Below, piece after piece: positions 38,520 through 49,655 of a DNA stretch of 64,000 nucleotides. Position 1 is the first letter of the stretch; each line of letters starts with the position of its first letter. A program made the translations under genes and the position numbers. Source of the stretch: Diorhabda sublineata (taxonomy: Eukaryota > Arthropoda > Insecta > Coleoptera > Chrysomelidae); the NCBI RefSeq assembly GCF_026230105.1, contig NC_079477.1, forward strand, positions 20,217,001 through 20,281,000, in the 5' to 3' direction. The notes below the pieces were generated by a model. That model did no database searches and was not told the origin of the DNA. It was given only the letters and a program-made list of their open reading frames with translations.

Positions 38520-39180
38520 TTTTTACTTCGCCCTCAGTTGCAAAAAAATTGACATTGTCCTCTAAAATGCTATAAATTATACAAAAGACCTAAATAATTT
38601 AAGTATCATTTATATCTCTATTTTTTAAATTTTAATAAAACCACGAATAATTCAATCGATGACTGTTACATATTTTTGAGATGTAAAAACTAAATAAAAA
38701 TTAATTTTTCTTGTTAAAACAGATTTCTTTTTTGATTTTATTATTATTTTGATATTCATAATGAACTATTGATCAATATAAAGACGCAAATTGTCAGTGT
38801 CAAATTATATGTTGATAAAGACTGAAAGTAGTCGAAATATCAAATTTTTATCTGTTCTTCAAAAATTAAAAAAAACTAATTTAATAACAGAACAGACCTA
38901 AAATCAAGACGATTTCGAAACATAAACATAATTTATCTCAACCGATGAGTTGCTGTTTCAACAGAATCACAGTGCGAGGATCTCATTAGCATTTTTATAT
39001 AAAAGTATTTTCTCACACATTTTTAGTCAGTCAGTTGTGGTCAATTACAATCACGTATTTGAAAAATGTTGTAGAATGATGTTTTTAAAAAGGTATTTTA
39101 AGTTAATAATTTGAAAGTAGCGCAGTCATTAGGATATTCGGGATTGATATGTATCTAACGCGTATTTTGTACTGGTGGAA
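38520..39180. other. Unassigned A+T-rich DNA
   Basis: Nothing supported. Confidence 0.4.
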
Positions 39181-39189
39181 GTTTAGACG

Positions 39190-40830
39190 CAGCGGTTCTT
39201 AACCTATGGGTCGGGCTGAGTCGAAACAAAAAAATTAGTAATACACCAAATAATAAGTAATACCAACACCTCCTAGAAGAGTTATTCCCTAATACAATGT
39301 TTCGGTTTTACCGCTCTTCGCGAATGGCCTTCCCGGAAGTGACGTCCAATTCCTGTCCTGAAGCTTTCTCTTCTAGGAGGTGTTGGTATTACGCACCCCA
39401 TTGCTTTGCATGCGCGCAGACTCAGTAAACGTGAATACAAGCATTAATTATTATTATAATAGTAGAGTGATCAAGCTGCAGTGCGTATTGTAAAATTGTA
39501 ATCACCCTAATAATGGCAAAACGTGAATACAAGGAAGCATTTTTAGAATTAGGTTTTACTTGCATTTATGATCGAGGAGTGAACAAGCCGCAATACGTGT
39601 TGTGCAGTGAAATATTAAGTAATGAATCGATGAAACCGAACAAACTTAAAAGACATTTTGATGCAAAACATAAAAATTTTTCCTTTGAGGGAAAAGATCG
39701 TACTTTCTTCGACAGCGTTTGGATGTACCAAGTAGTAATGGTTTTATAAATTCTGCCAAACAAGCTACACTTGCTTCTTTTTATGTGGCTTGGCATATTG
39801 CAAGACAAAAGAAACCCCATAATATTGTTGAATAACTTATAAAACCTGCTGCCATTGACATGGCACCTATCATGTGGGGAGATGAAAGTTCAAAGAAATT
39901 ACAAAAGATACCATTATCAAATGATACAATTCGTTTTACGAATTAATGATATGTCATTTGATATTAAGAATCAACTTATTTTTGCTATAAAAATTGCTGG
40001 TTTATTTAGTATTCAACTGGATGAAACGACGGATGTAAGTAAAGATGTTCAACTCATGGTTTACGTTCGGTATCCATGTTTAACAGATATACAGGAGGAC
40101 ATTTTATTTTTCAAACCAATGTCAACAACAACTAGAGGTGAAGATATTTTTCTTATGGTCGATTCGTTTTTTAAGGTGTTTCAGTATTTGCAGCTGCCAT
40201 GACAGCATCTCAAAAGGGATTTTCGACGAGAGCAAAACAAATGAATCCACAAATTATATCGATTCATTGTTTGTTACATAGACAAAATCTTGCTTCAAAA
40301 AAATTATCATCCGAATTATGTATCGTTTCGGATGAAATTGTTGCGGTAGTCAACTTTATCAAATCAAAAGCTCTTAACTGTAGAATTTTCCGCGAACTGT
40401 GTATCGAATTTGGTGCAGAATACGAACATTTATTATATTATTCTGAAGTTAGATGACTGTCCCGGGGCAAAGTTGTTCAAAGAGTATTATCATTGCGGAC
40501 AGAAGTCGAATTTTTTTGAGAGAAAAGGAACACCAATTAGCATCTAAATTCTCCGAGTTGAAGTGGATTACTCAAGTTGCTTATTTGTCAAATATTTTAT
40601 TTGAAATAAATAATCTAAATACGTCTATGCAAGGACGTAATCATACTATTATTGAATTAACTGTAACACAGTACAAATATCAAAAAATAATCTGGAGCAA
40701 CATGTTATCAATTTTATCAAAGAATTCATTTCACCAGGTTTCATGATTATTTCGAAAGCCCCGAATTGTACGAACCATTTTCAACAGTATTACAAAAATA
40801 TTTTAAATCAAATTCAATTTGGCTGAAACG
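39190..40830 (+). mobile_element. hAT element relic (ZBED5-like transposase), 3' truncated
   Basis: The left end CAGCGGTTCTTAACCTATGG at 39190 is a typical hAT terminal repeat. The BED zinc finger region follows at 39513-39749 (FTCIYDRGVNKPQYVLC, then KLKRHFDAKH). After a stop and frameshift come IQLDETTDVSKDVQLMVYVR and TTTRGEDIF (the catalytic-core entry, with Asp in LDE.TDV), SIHCLLHRQNLASKKLS, VVNFIKSKALNCRIFRELC and YYSEVR. The order is that of GTF2IRD2/ZBED5-type hAT transposases. There are at least three frame breaks, and a small deletion removes the usual CTDGA motif. The C-terminal dimerisation domain and right end are absent: sequence changes to errantivirus at about 40840. Confidence 0.82.
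39257..39392. repeat. 136-bp block bounded by a perfect 25-bp inverted repeat
   Basis: The 25 bases at 39257-39281 are exactly the reverse complement of 39368-39392 (core ACCTCCTAGAAGAG). The 86-bp spacer is G+C-richer than its surroundings. It lies in the 5' non-coding part of the hAT relic, and may be a subterminal structure of that hAT or a tiny nested element. Confidence 0.75.
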
Positions 40831-42933
40831 TTGTAACCCAAAATTAATGAATGTAGTAAGCCCGGAAGAAATCGAAACTATTATACAAAACTATCACGAA
40901 GGAAAAACTAATCACCAAGGAATAAATGAAATCTATTTGTGACTAACAGGAAAATATTGTTGGCCTAACCTGAATGAATCCACCAAACATTTATAAACGA
41001 ATGTAAAACTTGACATCAGAGTAAATATGAATATTACCCCGACAGCTTCTAACCCTATCTAAATCATTCATTTAGATTCTTTGTCAATGGAACAAATAAA
41101 ATCTTTAACAAAAATTTTGCTTTCGGAACAGAAGTAGTGGTTATTATTTTATTTATTATCTCATCAAATTCTTTTCTCGTTAAAACAAATAATAGCTGAT
41201 AATAGCACTGAATTAAAAAATTTGCTGTTGTCAGAACTATTAAGCCTTCACAAAATTCAAGTTCATTTTACCTTTCCCAATCATATTCAATCTAATGGAT
41301 AAATAAAAAGAATTCATTTAACACTAGTAGAACACATAAGATTCTTAAATACTCAAGGCTTCTCAAAAACTCCATTATAACAAAAATGCTATATGCCTGC
41401 CTACAACCGTTCGATTCATTCTAGCACAAAACCAATAGATGTTGTAAACGGACATTACTAACAATGACATTTATGATATTGATATAAATAAAATACTCCT
41501 AATGACTACATCAATAGTCATAAAGACAAAACAATATTATCTACTCAAAAATTAACTCCGACTTAATTGATCGAAAAAAAAAAATTGCTAGCAAACTTAA
41601 TAACCACCGGGAGAAACCTGAAATGTTTAGGCCTTTTCAAAAGGTTTATATAAGATAACACATACGACAAAAACACGATAATAAATACACATTACCAGTA
41701 AAATTGAAAACTGTCAACTCAGCACAAAAAACAGCTTCAACTGAAAATAGGGAAAAGGACAATGGACAATTTAAAACGCCCCCTGAAGAAGACTTTTAAA
41801 TTCAAAAAGGAAGATAAACATTATATACACTATTTTCAAAACTTAATAGTAAGATGATGAGTTAGAACATAGAAATTTATTATTTTAGATTTTCTGGAAC
41901 TATGGAACTCCAGGATAAAATAATAATTATAAATCTAACTGACAATCTCGGGCTACTACCCCTCAAATAAGGAACTGTAAAAATTAAAATGTATAACTAT
42001 GCACTTATACACTACTATGATTTCAACCCAATCATCTTAGAAATAAATAAATTACAAATTCAAGCTGCGAACATTAGAGTCTTGCCGACCAAACAAACAT
42101 TACCCTAATAATCTATAAAATTATTGTAAATTGCTAGACTTCGCACAAGCTAAGATTGAAAATAAATTAATAAAAAGATCACCCCATCCCTCTAGAACAA
42201 AAAGAGGACCAAAAAATGGCTTAGGATCAATTTTCATATCTATCACTGGAAACTTTCGAACAATGGAGGAAGATTTGAAACCCTCATCAATAACCTACAA
42301 AATAATCAGAATAATTTGACTAGTAATATAAAAAATCAAAATTCATTGTCTGTCTCACTCATTGATAAATTCAAAATTTTATCAACAAACAAGCAAACAA
42401 CGTACATTGTATACACAGTGCTTTTCAGATAAAAGTATCCACCTTTAATAACTTTTGTAATACTGGTATTTAGAAAAAATCCAAAAACACGTCAATTTAT
42501 GTTGGAAGGGGCAAGCATTATGGCTTATTTAAACTTACTGGAAAAGCCACCCCCTCACCCCTAGCAGCATCCCCTTTATTTTTTTAAATTACTTTTCATA
42601 TTTTTTATGTAAAATTTGGAGATACTCCTCTTTGAGCTGATTTCAAAAATGTATAATACTTGTAGGTTAAAGTGGTTAGTTTATGAGATAAACAATTTTT
42701 CTTTTAAGAGCACAAATTTTACTTATTATTTACTTTCACCTTATTTGCCTGTACTAAAATGGGTTGTACAACAGTTCAAACTCTTTAATCTTTTTAACTG
42801 TGCTATTTATTCTACTTAAAAAATCCAAACAACAAAAAACTCTACTTTTTATTAAAGTTTGACATTGTGAACTAGAATTTGTAGTCACTATTGATAGTGT
42901 AATTTGATACATTATTTATTTTGTTTCTCTGAA

Positions 42934-43329
42934 ATGGTTTACTCTTTGCAAGAAAGAATTGAAATTGTAGGTTTATACTACCGAAATAATATTTGTGCAA
43001 GAGCTGCTGCTAGAATATTTAACGAATTACATGACGGAAGAGATGCAACTCATAAGTATGTAATTCAACTGATGGAGAAATTTACCACAACAGGGTCTGT
43101 TTGCAATAAAGTGCATAAGCGAGAGGGACTCGTAAATAACGAAGCAATCCAAGTGGCAATTTTAGGGCAAGTCAGCTTAGAGGCTCAACAACCCCAATCG
43201 TTGTCAACAATAAGTAGAGCGATCGGTGTTTCATCTTCTACAGTTTTCCGAGTTCTACATAAATTCAAGTACCACCCATACAAAGTTAAGTTGGTGCACG
43301 AGTTGAATGAAGATGATTTGGATAGGTAG
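42934..43329 (+). CDS. Family B transposase N-terminal domain only (131 aa)
   Basis: Open from MVYSLQERIEIVGLYY to a TAG at 43327-43329, created at the deletion junction just after HELNEDDLDR. It covers the whole DNA-binding region of the family B transposase, with very few differences from copy 1 (for example Y-Y-R-N-N-I for Y-Y-Q-N-N-N), and nothing of the catalytic domain. If expressed, it could bind element ends without cutting them. This is inference: no promoter is identified. Confidence 0.7.
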   Translation: MVYSLQERIEIVGLYYRNNICARAAARIFNELHDGRDATHKYVIQLMEKFTTTGSVCNKVHKREGLVNNEAIQVAILGQVSLEAQQPQSLSTISRAIGVSSSTVFRVLHKFKYHPYKVKLVHELNEDDLDR

Positions 43330-43566
43330 ATGGAGTGGCCACCTAGGTCACCGGATTTAACACCCCTAGACTTCTTTTTATGGGGGTATTTAAAAACAAA
43401 AGTTTATGCTACCCAACCAGAATCTCTGGATGATTTACGAGAGAGGATAGAAAATGAATGTCGACAATTAAATCCAGCCGTATTAAGCAATGTCAGAGAG
43501 TCATTTCAAAATAGATTATACCATTGTATGGAAGTGAATGGTACTCATTTTGAACACTTATTGTAA
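43330..43566 (+). pseudogene. Family B transposase C-terminal remnant
   Basis: Directly after the TAG, an ATG opens MEWPPRSPDLTPLDFFLWGY to MEVNGTHFEHLL with TAA at 43564-43566. This is the third catalytic Asp region and the C-terminus. The junction shows a main deletion plus a small one a few bases further on, at short matches around GGATAGGTAGA. Probably not translated on its own. Confidence 0.75.
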
Positions 43567-44179
43567 CTTCATAATAAATAGCACAGTTAAAAAGATTAAA
43601 GAGTTTGAACTGTTGTACAACCCATTTTAGTACAGGCAAATAAGGTGAAAGTAAATAATAAGTAAAATTTGTGCTCTTAAAAGAAAAATTGTTTATCTCA
43701 TAAACTAACCACTTTAACCTACAAGTATTATACATTTTTGAAATCAGCTCAAAGAGGAGTATCCAAATTTTACATAAAAAATATGAAAAGTAATTTAAAA
43801 AAATAAAGGGGATGCTGCTAGGGGTGAGGGGGTGGCTTTTCCAGTAAGTTTAAATAAGCCATAATGCTTGCCCCTTCCAACATAAATTGACGTGTTTTTG
43901 GATTTTTTCTAAATACCAGTATTACAAAAGTTATTAAAGGTGGATACTTTTATCTGAAAAGCACTGTATATTAGTTTAATTCATTCATTCATTCAGATTA
44001 ATTCAGTACCAATCCACATTGAAAATTCGATTAAATTTGCAAAACTTCGAGTAATGCATCCGAGTATAATAAAGACTTCTGGTGTATTTGAACAATTAAA
44101 GAATTTGGAAAAAAGTCATTTGCCTTTAGAAATTAATTTCGACAAAATTTTACTTTACGAAAAATACACACATTTTTAT

Positions 44180-46900
44180 AACACTCGCAAGAGATGAATC
44201 ATCAACCTATATTAAAAAATAGGTAATTTATCTTGCGGCAATTATTTTTTATTTAGCCAAACAGCTCTTCATCTCACACTAGGTCGTGGTTCAATGGAAA
44301 AAAAGTTGATAGTTACATTCATTGTCTTCATCGCCACTGAATTTTTTATGACTTGGAATTTCGATTGTATGAATTATAGTATATTAAAATCTTGGTGGAA
44401 TATAAACAAGTTCCACTGCTTAAAATATTATTTATGTAGGGCAGAACTAATTACTAATAAATATTTATGTAAAAAATACCCAGAAAAAATTTGCTGAATT
44501 AAAAATTGTACTTTACATTCTCTACCAGTTAATTTGGTGACCATTTAATCAATATCTCACTTAAATATTTGGAAGAAACTGATTAAATTAATACGACAAT
44601 AAGCTTAAAAATCTACCAGGGATAATCCGAGCAATACACATTCAAATGGGTTATATATATATACGAGTATATGAATGTTGGTATGTATCCATGCCTACGC
44701 TTCTAAAATATATGTGCTATAATATGAATTAACAATACATAAGACAATAGTTTTGTGTACTTTCACTTTGCTCCAAATACTCACACTCCGAAATTTTCAT
44801 TTTACTAAGTAGAAAAAAATACAATTAGCTTTTTGACCATAACTCCTTCAATTTTGATGCATAACTTATGAAAAACTATTTTAAAGGTAATTAAATGAGC
44901 TACAGCTTTTTTTATTACAATATATAGTGAAAAACCTTTTATTTTAAAACGGTCAAAGAGCTCGAGAGGGACTGTGATTGACTGTAATTTCATCATTATA
45001 CTTTTATACGCATCTTTCATCATTTTTGAGATATTATAAAGAGAAGGTGGTTTGCTTAAAACTTTTTTTTGTCTTAAAATCGTGATTTTTTTGAAAAATA
45101 TATGTTTCCTAAAGCAGCCAAGCTGCTAGAATCCATCAAACTCTTTATATTAAAGTTAATTCTAGACAATCTATGATTGACTAATTAATTTTGGCGGAAA
45201 TTGCACTTATGAAACCCATCGATTTATAAGAAAAAACCATTAGATGTTCCTCTTATTTGCATTACAAATCACTCACTTTACGTGCAAAAGGTTTTTAACA
45301 TTGGTCATTTAAAAGCAAGCAAAACAAAACCCTATTTCATTAGAATGTATAAAATGTATCTGCCCGCCTCTAGATGGCATTGAATACATTCATACATACA
45401 TACGATTAAATTTCAGGCAAAATAAAAAACGACTTTAATCTTTAAGATTTCGCTTAACATTGCAATTAAAACACTTGATAAAAAACCGATTTCACAGTTT
45501 TTACCTGCTACAATTTTTTCATAATAAAATTTTCGTTAAAATGCATATTTTTGGAGATATTTGCAAAAAACCGATGAAAAACATAAAAAAATTCCGAATT
45601 TTCAATTACCAATAGCTTGAAAAGTATTGGGTTTTTTAAAAAACTATTATGGAACATTTTTCTCTCAATATCCGAGGTTATTTTGAGAAAATAATTTACA
45701 CCAGCGAGAAGGGGTGAAAACCACCCCCAGGCTGGGTGCGGAGTTCAGATCACTTTCACTTTTGAAGTTAAGTTAAGATGAGCCTAATTCCAAAATTTCA
45801 TGCAAATTGGTTCACAGTAAAAAAAATTCGGAGCAATAACGCTTCAATGACTGCATTAATTTTGAAGCACTAAAATGGGGGCATATCCCCAAATTTGAAG
45901 ATATGAGAAAACTACGAGTGACAAGTGATCTTCTCGGCATCTCTTTAATCTATTCCCCAGCTGCATAGATGAACCACGTCCTATAGATATGATTGGTAGA
46001 ACAAAAAAATGAGACAAACAACAGTTTTTTATTACATTCGCAAAAATACAAAATAAACATATAGATACATACATGTACGTGCGTATATATATGCTCTGGA
46101 GTTACGTAGTGTTTCACACTTCGAGAGAATGTGGATAAAGGTTTTGTTCTCTGCGCAACAAAATCTGCAGATTGCATTATTTGCTGAGTTTATTGCCTGC
46201 CAGTGCCCTAGATAAATACATCATTAATATACTATACTAGTTTTTTGTATTTTCTTGAGTGTTTGTATGCTATTGTAAACAAAAAATCACCATCTTTTAA
46301 TCTCTCATCGACACCTTTCAAAACTGGATGAAATTATATTTATTATGATATTTAACAAGTCAGTTCGCTTTACAAACATATTATGGTTATCACAAAGAAG
46401 AAATTTATAGTTGTTACTTGTTTTACCTTTTCGTAGTCCTACTGGATGGTCTAGTACTTCATCCACAGCTTGAAAAGTTGAGGGCTAAGACACAAGTACA
46501 GTTTCTGTAACACAAAAAAATAAAATGCAGTATGAACCTTACACAACAGTTACATGTGTGAAAATTTAAAGGTTTACAGTCTCCAGCAACTGTTTAGATT
46601 ATAATTTGTGATAATCTATTTTGGACCATTAACAAAAATAAAAAAAATTCCTCACTAGGAAAATGTAGCAATTCACCCTTCATAAACCCCAAACCTTTGC
46701 TATGTTGTTTTAAGCACAGAGAGCTGGCATTTTTTGGATATATTTCCAAATTTCTTTTTTGTTGCCCATAAAACCGGCCTTAGCTAGACAGATAGTCCTT
46801 AACTGAGCACTAGAAAGAAGAGCAAACCTAAAATAAGTACAACCACCACTTTCCTTGTAAATATGGAATGCAGATTAGTAAATATGTTCTTTGCAAATTT
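44180..46900. other. Non-coding DNA, probable old repeat
   Basis: No coding motif supported. About 44760-45850 shows runs of short phrases such as ATAACTCCTTCA, ATTTTTGAGATATT and CACCCCCAGGCTGGGTGCGG, suggesting an old interspersed repeat of unknown type. A (TATG/TACA)-rich patch lies at 44650-44700 and 46050-46100. Confidence 0.4.
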
Positions 46901-47999
46901 TATCTTTAAAACCTTTTAATACAACAACAACAAGCAGACATGATGAATTATGAAAAATATTAATGTTCGAGTATTCATCAAGTGTTCTGCGTTAGCAATA
47001 ACGTTTCCAGTGGTTAGGGGAATCAGAACATGGGTCCGCAATAAGAATGATATAAATCCTCCGTCTTCAGATAGATCTGTATAGGGTGTGGATGTGTTAT
47101 TCTTCATCTTCTTCAGTTTGGAAACATCTCGGCTTAGGTCTTGGGTTGGTGGTAGTATCATCAGCAGATTTTGTTGTTCGTTGATGTTTGCATCTAGATT
47201 TTAACTTAAAAATTCCAAGAGGAAGATGATCGTAATTGCTAAACTCAAAGGTGTGGACAGCTATAGGATTATTTTCTTGAGGTATTTGTTATGTTGATTT
47301 CTTCCATTCGATTTATTCTTTTAGGAGTTGGTGGACTTGTGTAATGAAATTTATTTTATGTTGATTTTTCCTGGATGAAATATTCCTTCGATTTTTATTC
47401 ATTTCTGGAAGTAATAAAGGTTATCCTGAAATAATTTTTTCATGGTTTACAAATAGATTTCTCGGTGTTTGGAAGGTGCAGCTCGATGGTAGTTCTATGA
47501 AATAGGTACCTCTTAGAAATATGAAATAGGTGTCCTTGGAACAGAGAGTTTTAATTTTGGTTTCTTCCGCAAATAATGCAATGTAGTGTGCTCAATTTAA
47601 AGCTCAATTAAAAATTATTTCGTTTTCGACAATAATTACTGGCACTGGTACACATTTCGGATGATCTTCGGTTTGCAATTGCATCAATTGGTGGATGCAT
47701 TCTTCGGATTTGATATTTACCATGGGCTTCTCGTTGCCTTGTATTACCAATTAAGGTTCATGTGGGATGAGGATCATTTTATTTTTTGTAGGAATAGAAT
47801 ATAGGTGGAAATATGTGTTTCAGGATTTACTAAGGGAAAGTGAATAACGAGAACAACTCGGTCATTAGAGTAGTAAGAGTCAACTGCTGAAATTTCATTG
47901 TTCGAGGATCATTTCCAAAAATTAACGGATCAATTACGTAATATTTTAATAATGTATCGACTATAAATCTATGTTATGAAGTATTTCTACTTACACTAC

Positions 48000-48500
48000 A
48001 CTCACAATTATACTGTCAGACGAGTATTTCGATAACCAAGTTATCGTCTTCAGAGACTGGAAGTAAACTAAAACCTAATGACTCGACTTACATGGTTTAT
48101 AGTGAATTTTCCCAGCAATAAACCTTCTTCAACGAAAATTAATTCCAGCTTAGAAACCTCCTTGACTACTAAACTATAGAGTGGGTTGTAAGGAATTGGC
48201 CCTTTGTCCCTATTTAAGCTACTCTTACATTTAGCAATTTCAGTGCTCTCAAATACATCCAAAAATTTATCATTGGATACATTTCTTAACAATTTTACGT
48301 TATTAATATTTATGTCATGACTATGACTGGCAGCGTGATCGGTAATATTCGATTTTTCGGTTTGTCCATATTTTAAATAGCTATGTGCTCTTTAAACCAG
48401 ACTATAACGGATCTCTTAGTCTGTGCAATATACTTCCCGTCATAATCACCACAGCTAATTTCATATATGTCACTCTTTTAATTTGGTACTTTATCGTTTA
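48000..48500 (-). pseudogene. Penelope-like element: GIY-YIG domain and pseudo-LTR end
   Basis: On the minus strand from about 48480 the sequence reads SDIYEISCGDYDGKYIAQTK then RSVIVWFKEH, the Penelope-like GIY-YIG endonuclease domain (usually Y.I.C..C...YIGQT.R...R..EH). After several stops the frame 48292-48068 gives LRNVSNDKFLDVFESTEIAK and NRDKGPIPYNPLYSLVVKEV, the conserved C-terminal end of these proteins. The hammerhead-like motif follows at 48053-48019. The RT domain is not present, so only the 3' part inserted or survived, within the env relic. Confidence 0.78.
48019..48053 (-). ncRNA. Hammerhead-ribozyme-like motif in Penelope pseudo-LTR
   Basis: Minus strand from 48053: CTGAAGA (fits CUGANGA), one base, stem GATAAC / loop TTG / GTTATC, then GAAA, then TACTCGTC. 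The last part can form a two-pair stem III (AU/GU, loop ACUC) followed by C, giving the cleavage triplet GUC at 48021-48019. Short stem III is what has been described for Penelope-element hammerheads. The single extra base before stem II departs from the textbook core, and stem I is only partly complementary, so activity is not assured. Confidence 0.5.
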
Positions 48501-48984
48501 TTTTTAGTTCTACAAGGATTTGATCAAGAGTATTTTTTGTTAAGAAATAAGAAGAAAAGTCATTAACGAATTTCTCACGTTCGGAACTTAGCTCATTCAC
48601 TTTTTCTGTGATCTCTTTTTTGTTTTGTCTCATTAATGAAATACTATTATTTTAATCGTCTAAGATTTTACTGGTTAATATCTGTTTGTTTAGTGTGTTT
48701 GCTATACCTTTCTGATTTGAACTTATTAAAACAATGGCATCATGGTAATGTTTGGCGATTTGTGCATCTAAGTTTCCAGATATGTTTTTGAATATTGTGC
48801 CTAAACCATTTAAAATTCCTATCTTAATTCTTCTATTACCATGTATGAAATTCAGTTTTTCTTTACATTGTTTAATTCGATAAGTTATTAAATTTATTAA
48901 AAAGTTGAGTTCATTTGCGAGAATTTGAGACTTTTTGAGATTAATTACTTGCAATAAATTTTTAAACTGTTTTGTTATTTGAAA

Positions 48985-49170
48985 TAATTCTTAGGAATAA
49001 TTCAGGGAAAAATAGAGGGAAAATGGAGTCCTGGAATAAGAAGAACATCATGGTCGAAAAATTTACGTCAGTGGTTCGGTCATACAACTATTTCACTCTT
49101 TCGAGCTGCAGTGATCAAAATTATCATAGCCAGCGTCCGATAACAGACTCGGCACTATAAGAAGAAGACT
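48985..49170 (+). pseudogene. RTE-like LINE 3' end with GAA-rich tail
   Basis: The + strand reads GKIEGKWSPGIRRTSWSKNL then RQWFGHTTISLFRAA and ends near a stop followed by AAGAAGAAG. This is the C-terminal RTE pattern G..EGKRG.GR.R.SWL.N+R.W.G....LFRAA, with the simple-repeat tail typical of these LINEs. Only the last 60 or so codons are present, so it is a severely 5'-truncated insertion. Confidence 0.7.
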
Positions 49171-49174
49171 TCTA

Positions 49175-49647
49175 ACATGACACAAACAATTAAAGATTTG
49201 TCTTCAGTTGCTGTAGGTTTTCTGCGCCATGATTTGGATAAATATTTTACTGCACCAATTTTGTTAAACTTTTTACTAACTTACTGACACTAGACCTAGA
49301 GTTTATTCAATTGTAGCCATCTAAATGTATAATATTTATTGTAACTTTAGTGGAGATACCGCCAACCAAATTTTGTAGCAAAGTGTGGAAATGACAATCC
49401 GTGTTCTCAATAATCGAAAATTTTAAATAACGTTGTAGTCATACGCAGGAAAATAGAACGAAGCAGGTACAATACAAGAACAAATATTGGAAGAACCCCA
49501 AGTTCACTCTCAGTAAGCTGACAGTGAACGAAAACTAGCTTTAGAACCGGTTATATTACTAGAAACAGCAGATAGTATAACCAATCATTTCTCAGGTTAA
49601 TCCATACTTTTGAAAATGAAAACAAAACATAACCATCTAGAAACATG
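49175..49647. other. Unassigned DNA before hAT element
   Basis: No gene or element supported. Confidence 0.4.
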
Positions 49648-49655
49648 ATCTAATG

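Larger units (their letters stand above)
42416..43966 (+). mobile_element. Long-TIR mariner-like element, family B, copy 2 (deleted)
   Basis: Ends match copy 1: CAGTGCTTTTCAGATAAAAG on the left and the exact reverse on the right, followed by TATA. Both arms are about 390-400 bp (42416 to about 42815, and about 43573 to 43966) and almost identical to each other. The 5' transposase region is preserved, but some 450 bp covering the first two catalytic Asp residues is deleted. It is inserted in the env region of the errantivirus relic, so it is the younger insertion. Non-autonomous, but its intact ends should be usable by the copy 1 transposase. Confidence 0.92.
40840..44170 (+). mobile_element. 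Errantivirus-type Ty3/Gypsy relic (integrase to env), split by mariner B2
   Basis: Starts inside pol with the integrase zinc-binding region (HEGKTNHQGI, then KYCWPN, about 40890-40980). It continues through a stop-filled integrase core to a C-terminal region, and at about 42130-42300 reaches an env-like segment with a basic, cleavage-site-like stretch followed by GLGSIF.SITGN, the conserved feature of insect errantivirus envelopes. After the mariner at 42416-43966, env-like sequence resumes (about 43972-44170) in the same orientation. Numerous stops and frameshifts make it a dead endogenous relic. LTRs and gag are not in evidence. It abuts the hAT relic on the left. Confidence 0.75.
47150..48960 (-). 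mobile_element. Second errantivirus env relic, minus strand, split by Penelope
   Basis: The open stretch 48954-48652 holds RIKIGILNGLGTIFKNISGN, the errantivirus env segment after the cleavage site, here with the basic site degraded, followed by a predicted helical stretch that continues to about 48500. Env-like sequence resumes at about 47880-47520 with degenerate ectodomain motifs (HFPLVNPE near 47830). Between the two lies a Penelope segment in the same orientation. Stops and frame breaks throughout. Gag, pol and LTRs are not seen nearby. The lower boundary is uncertain. Confidence 0.6.
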
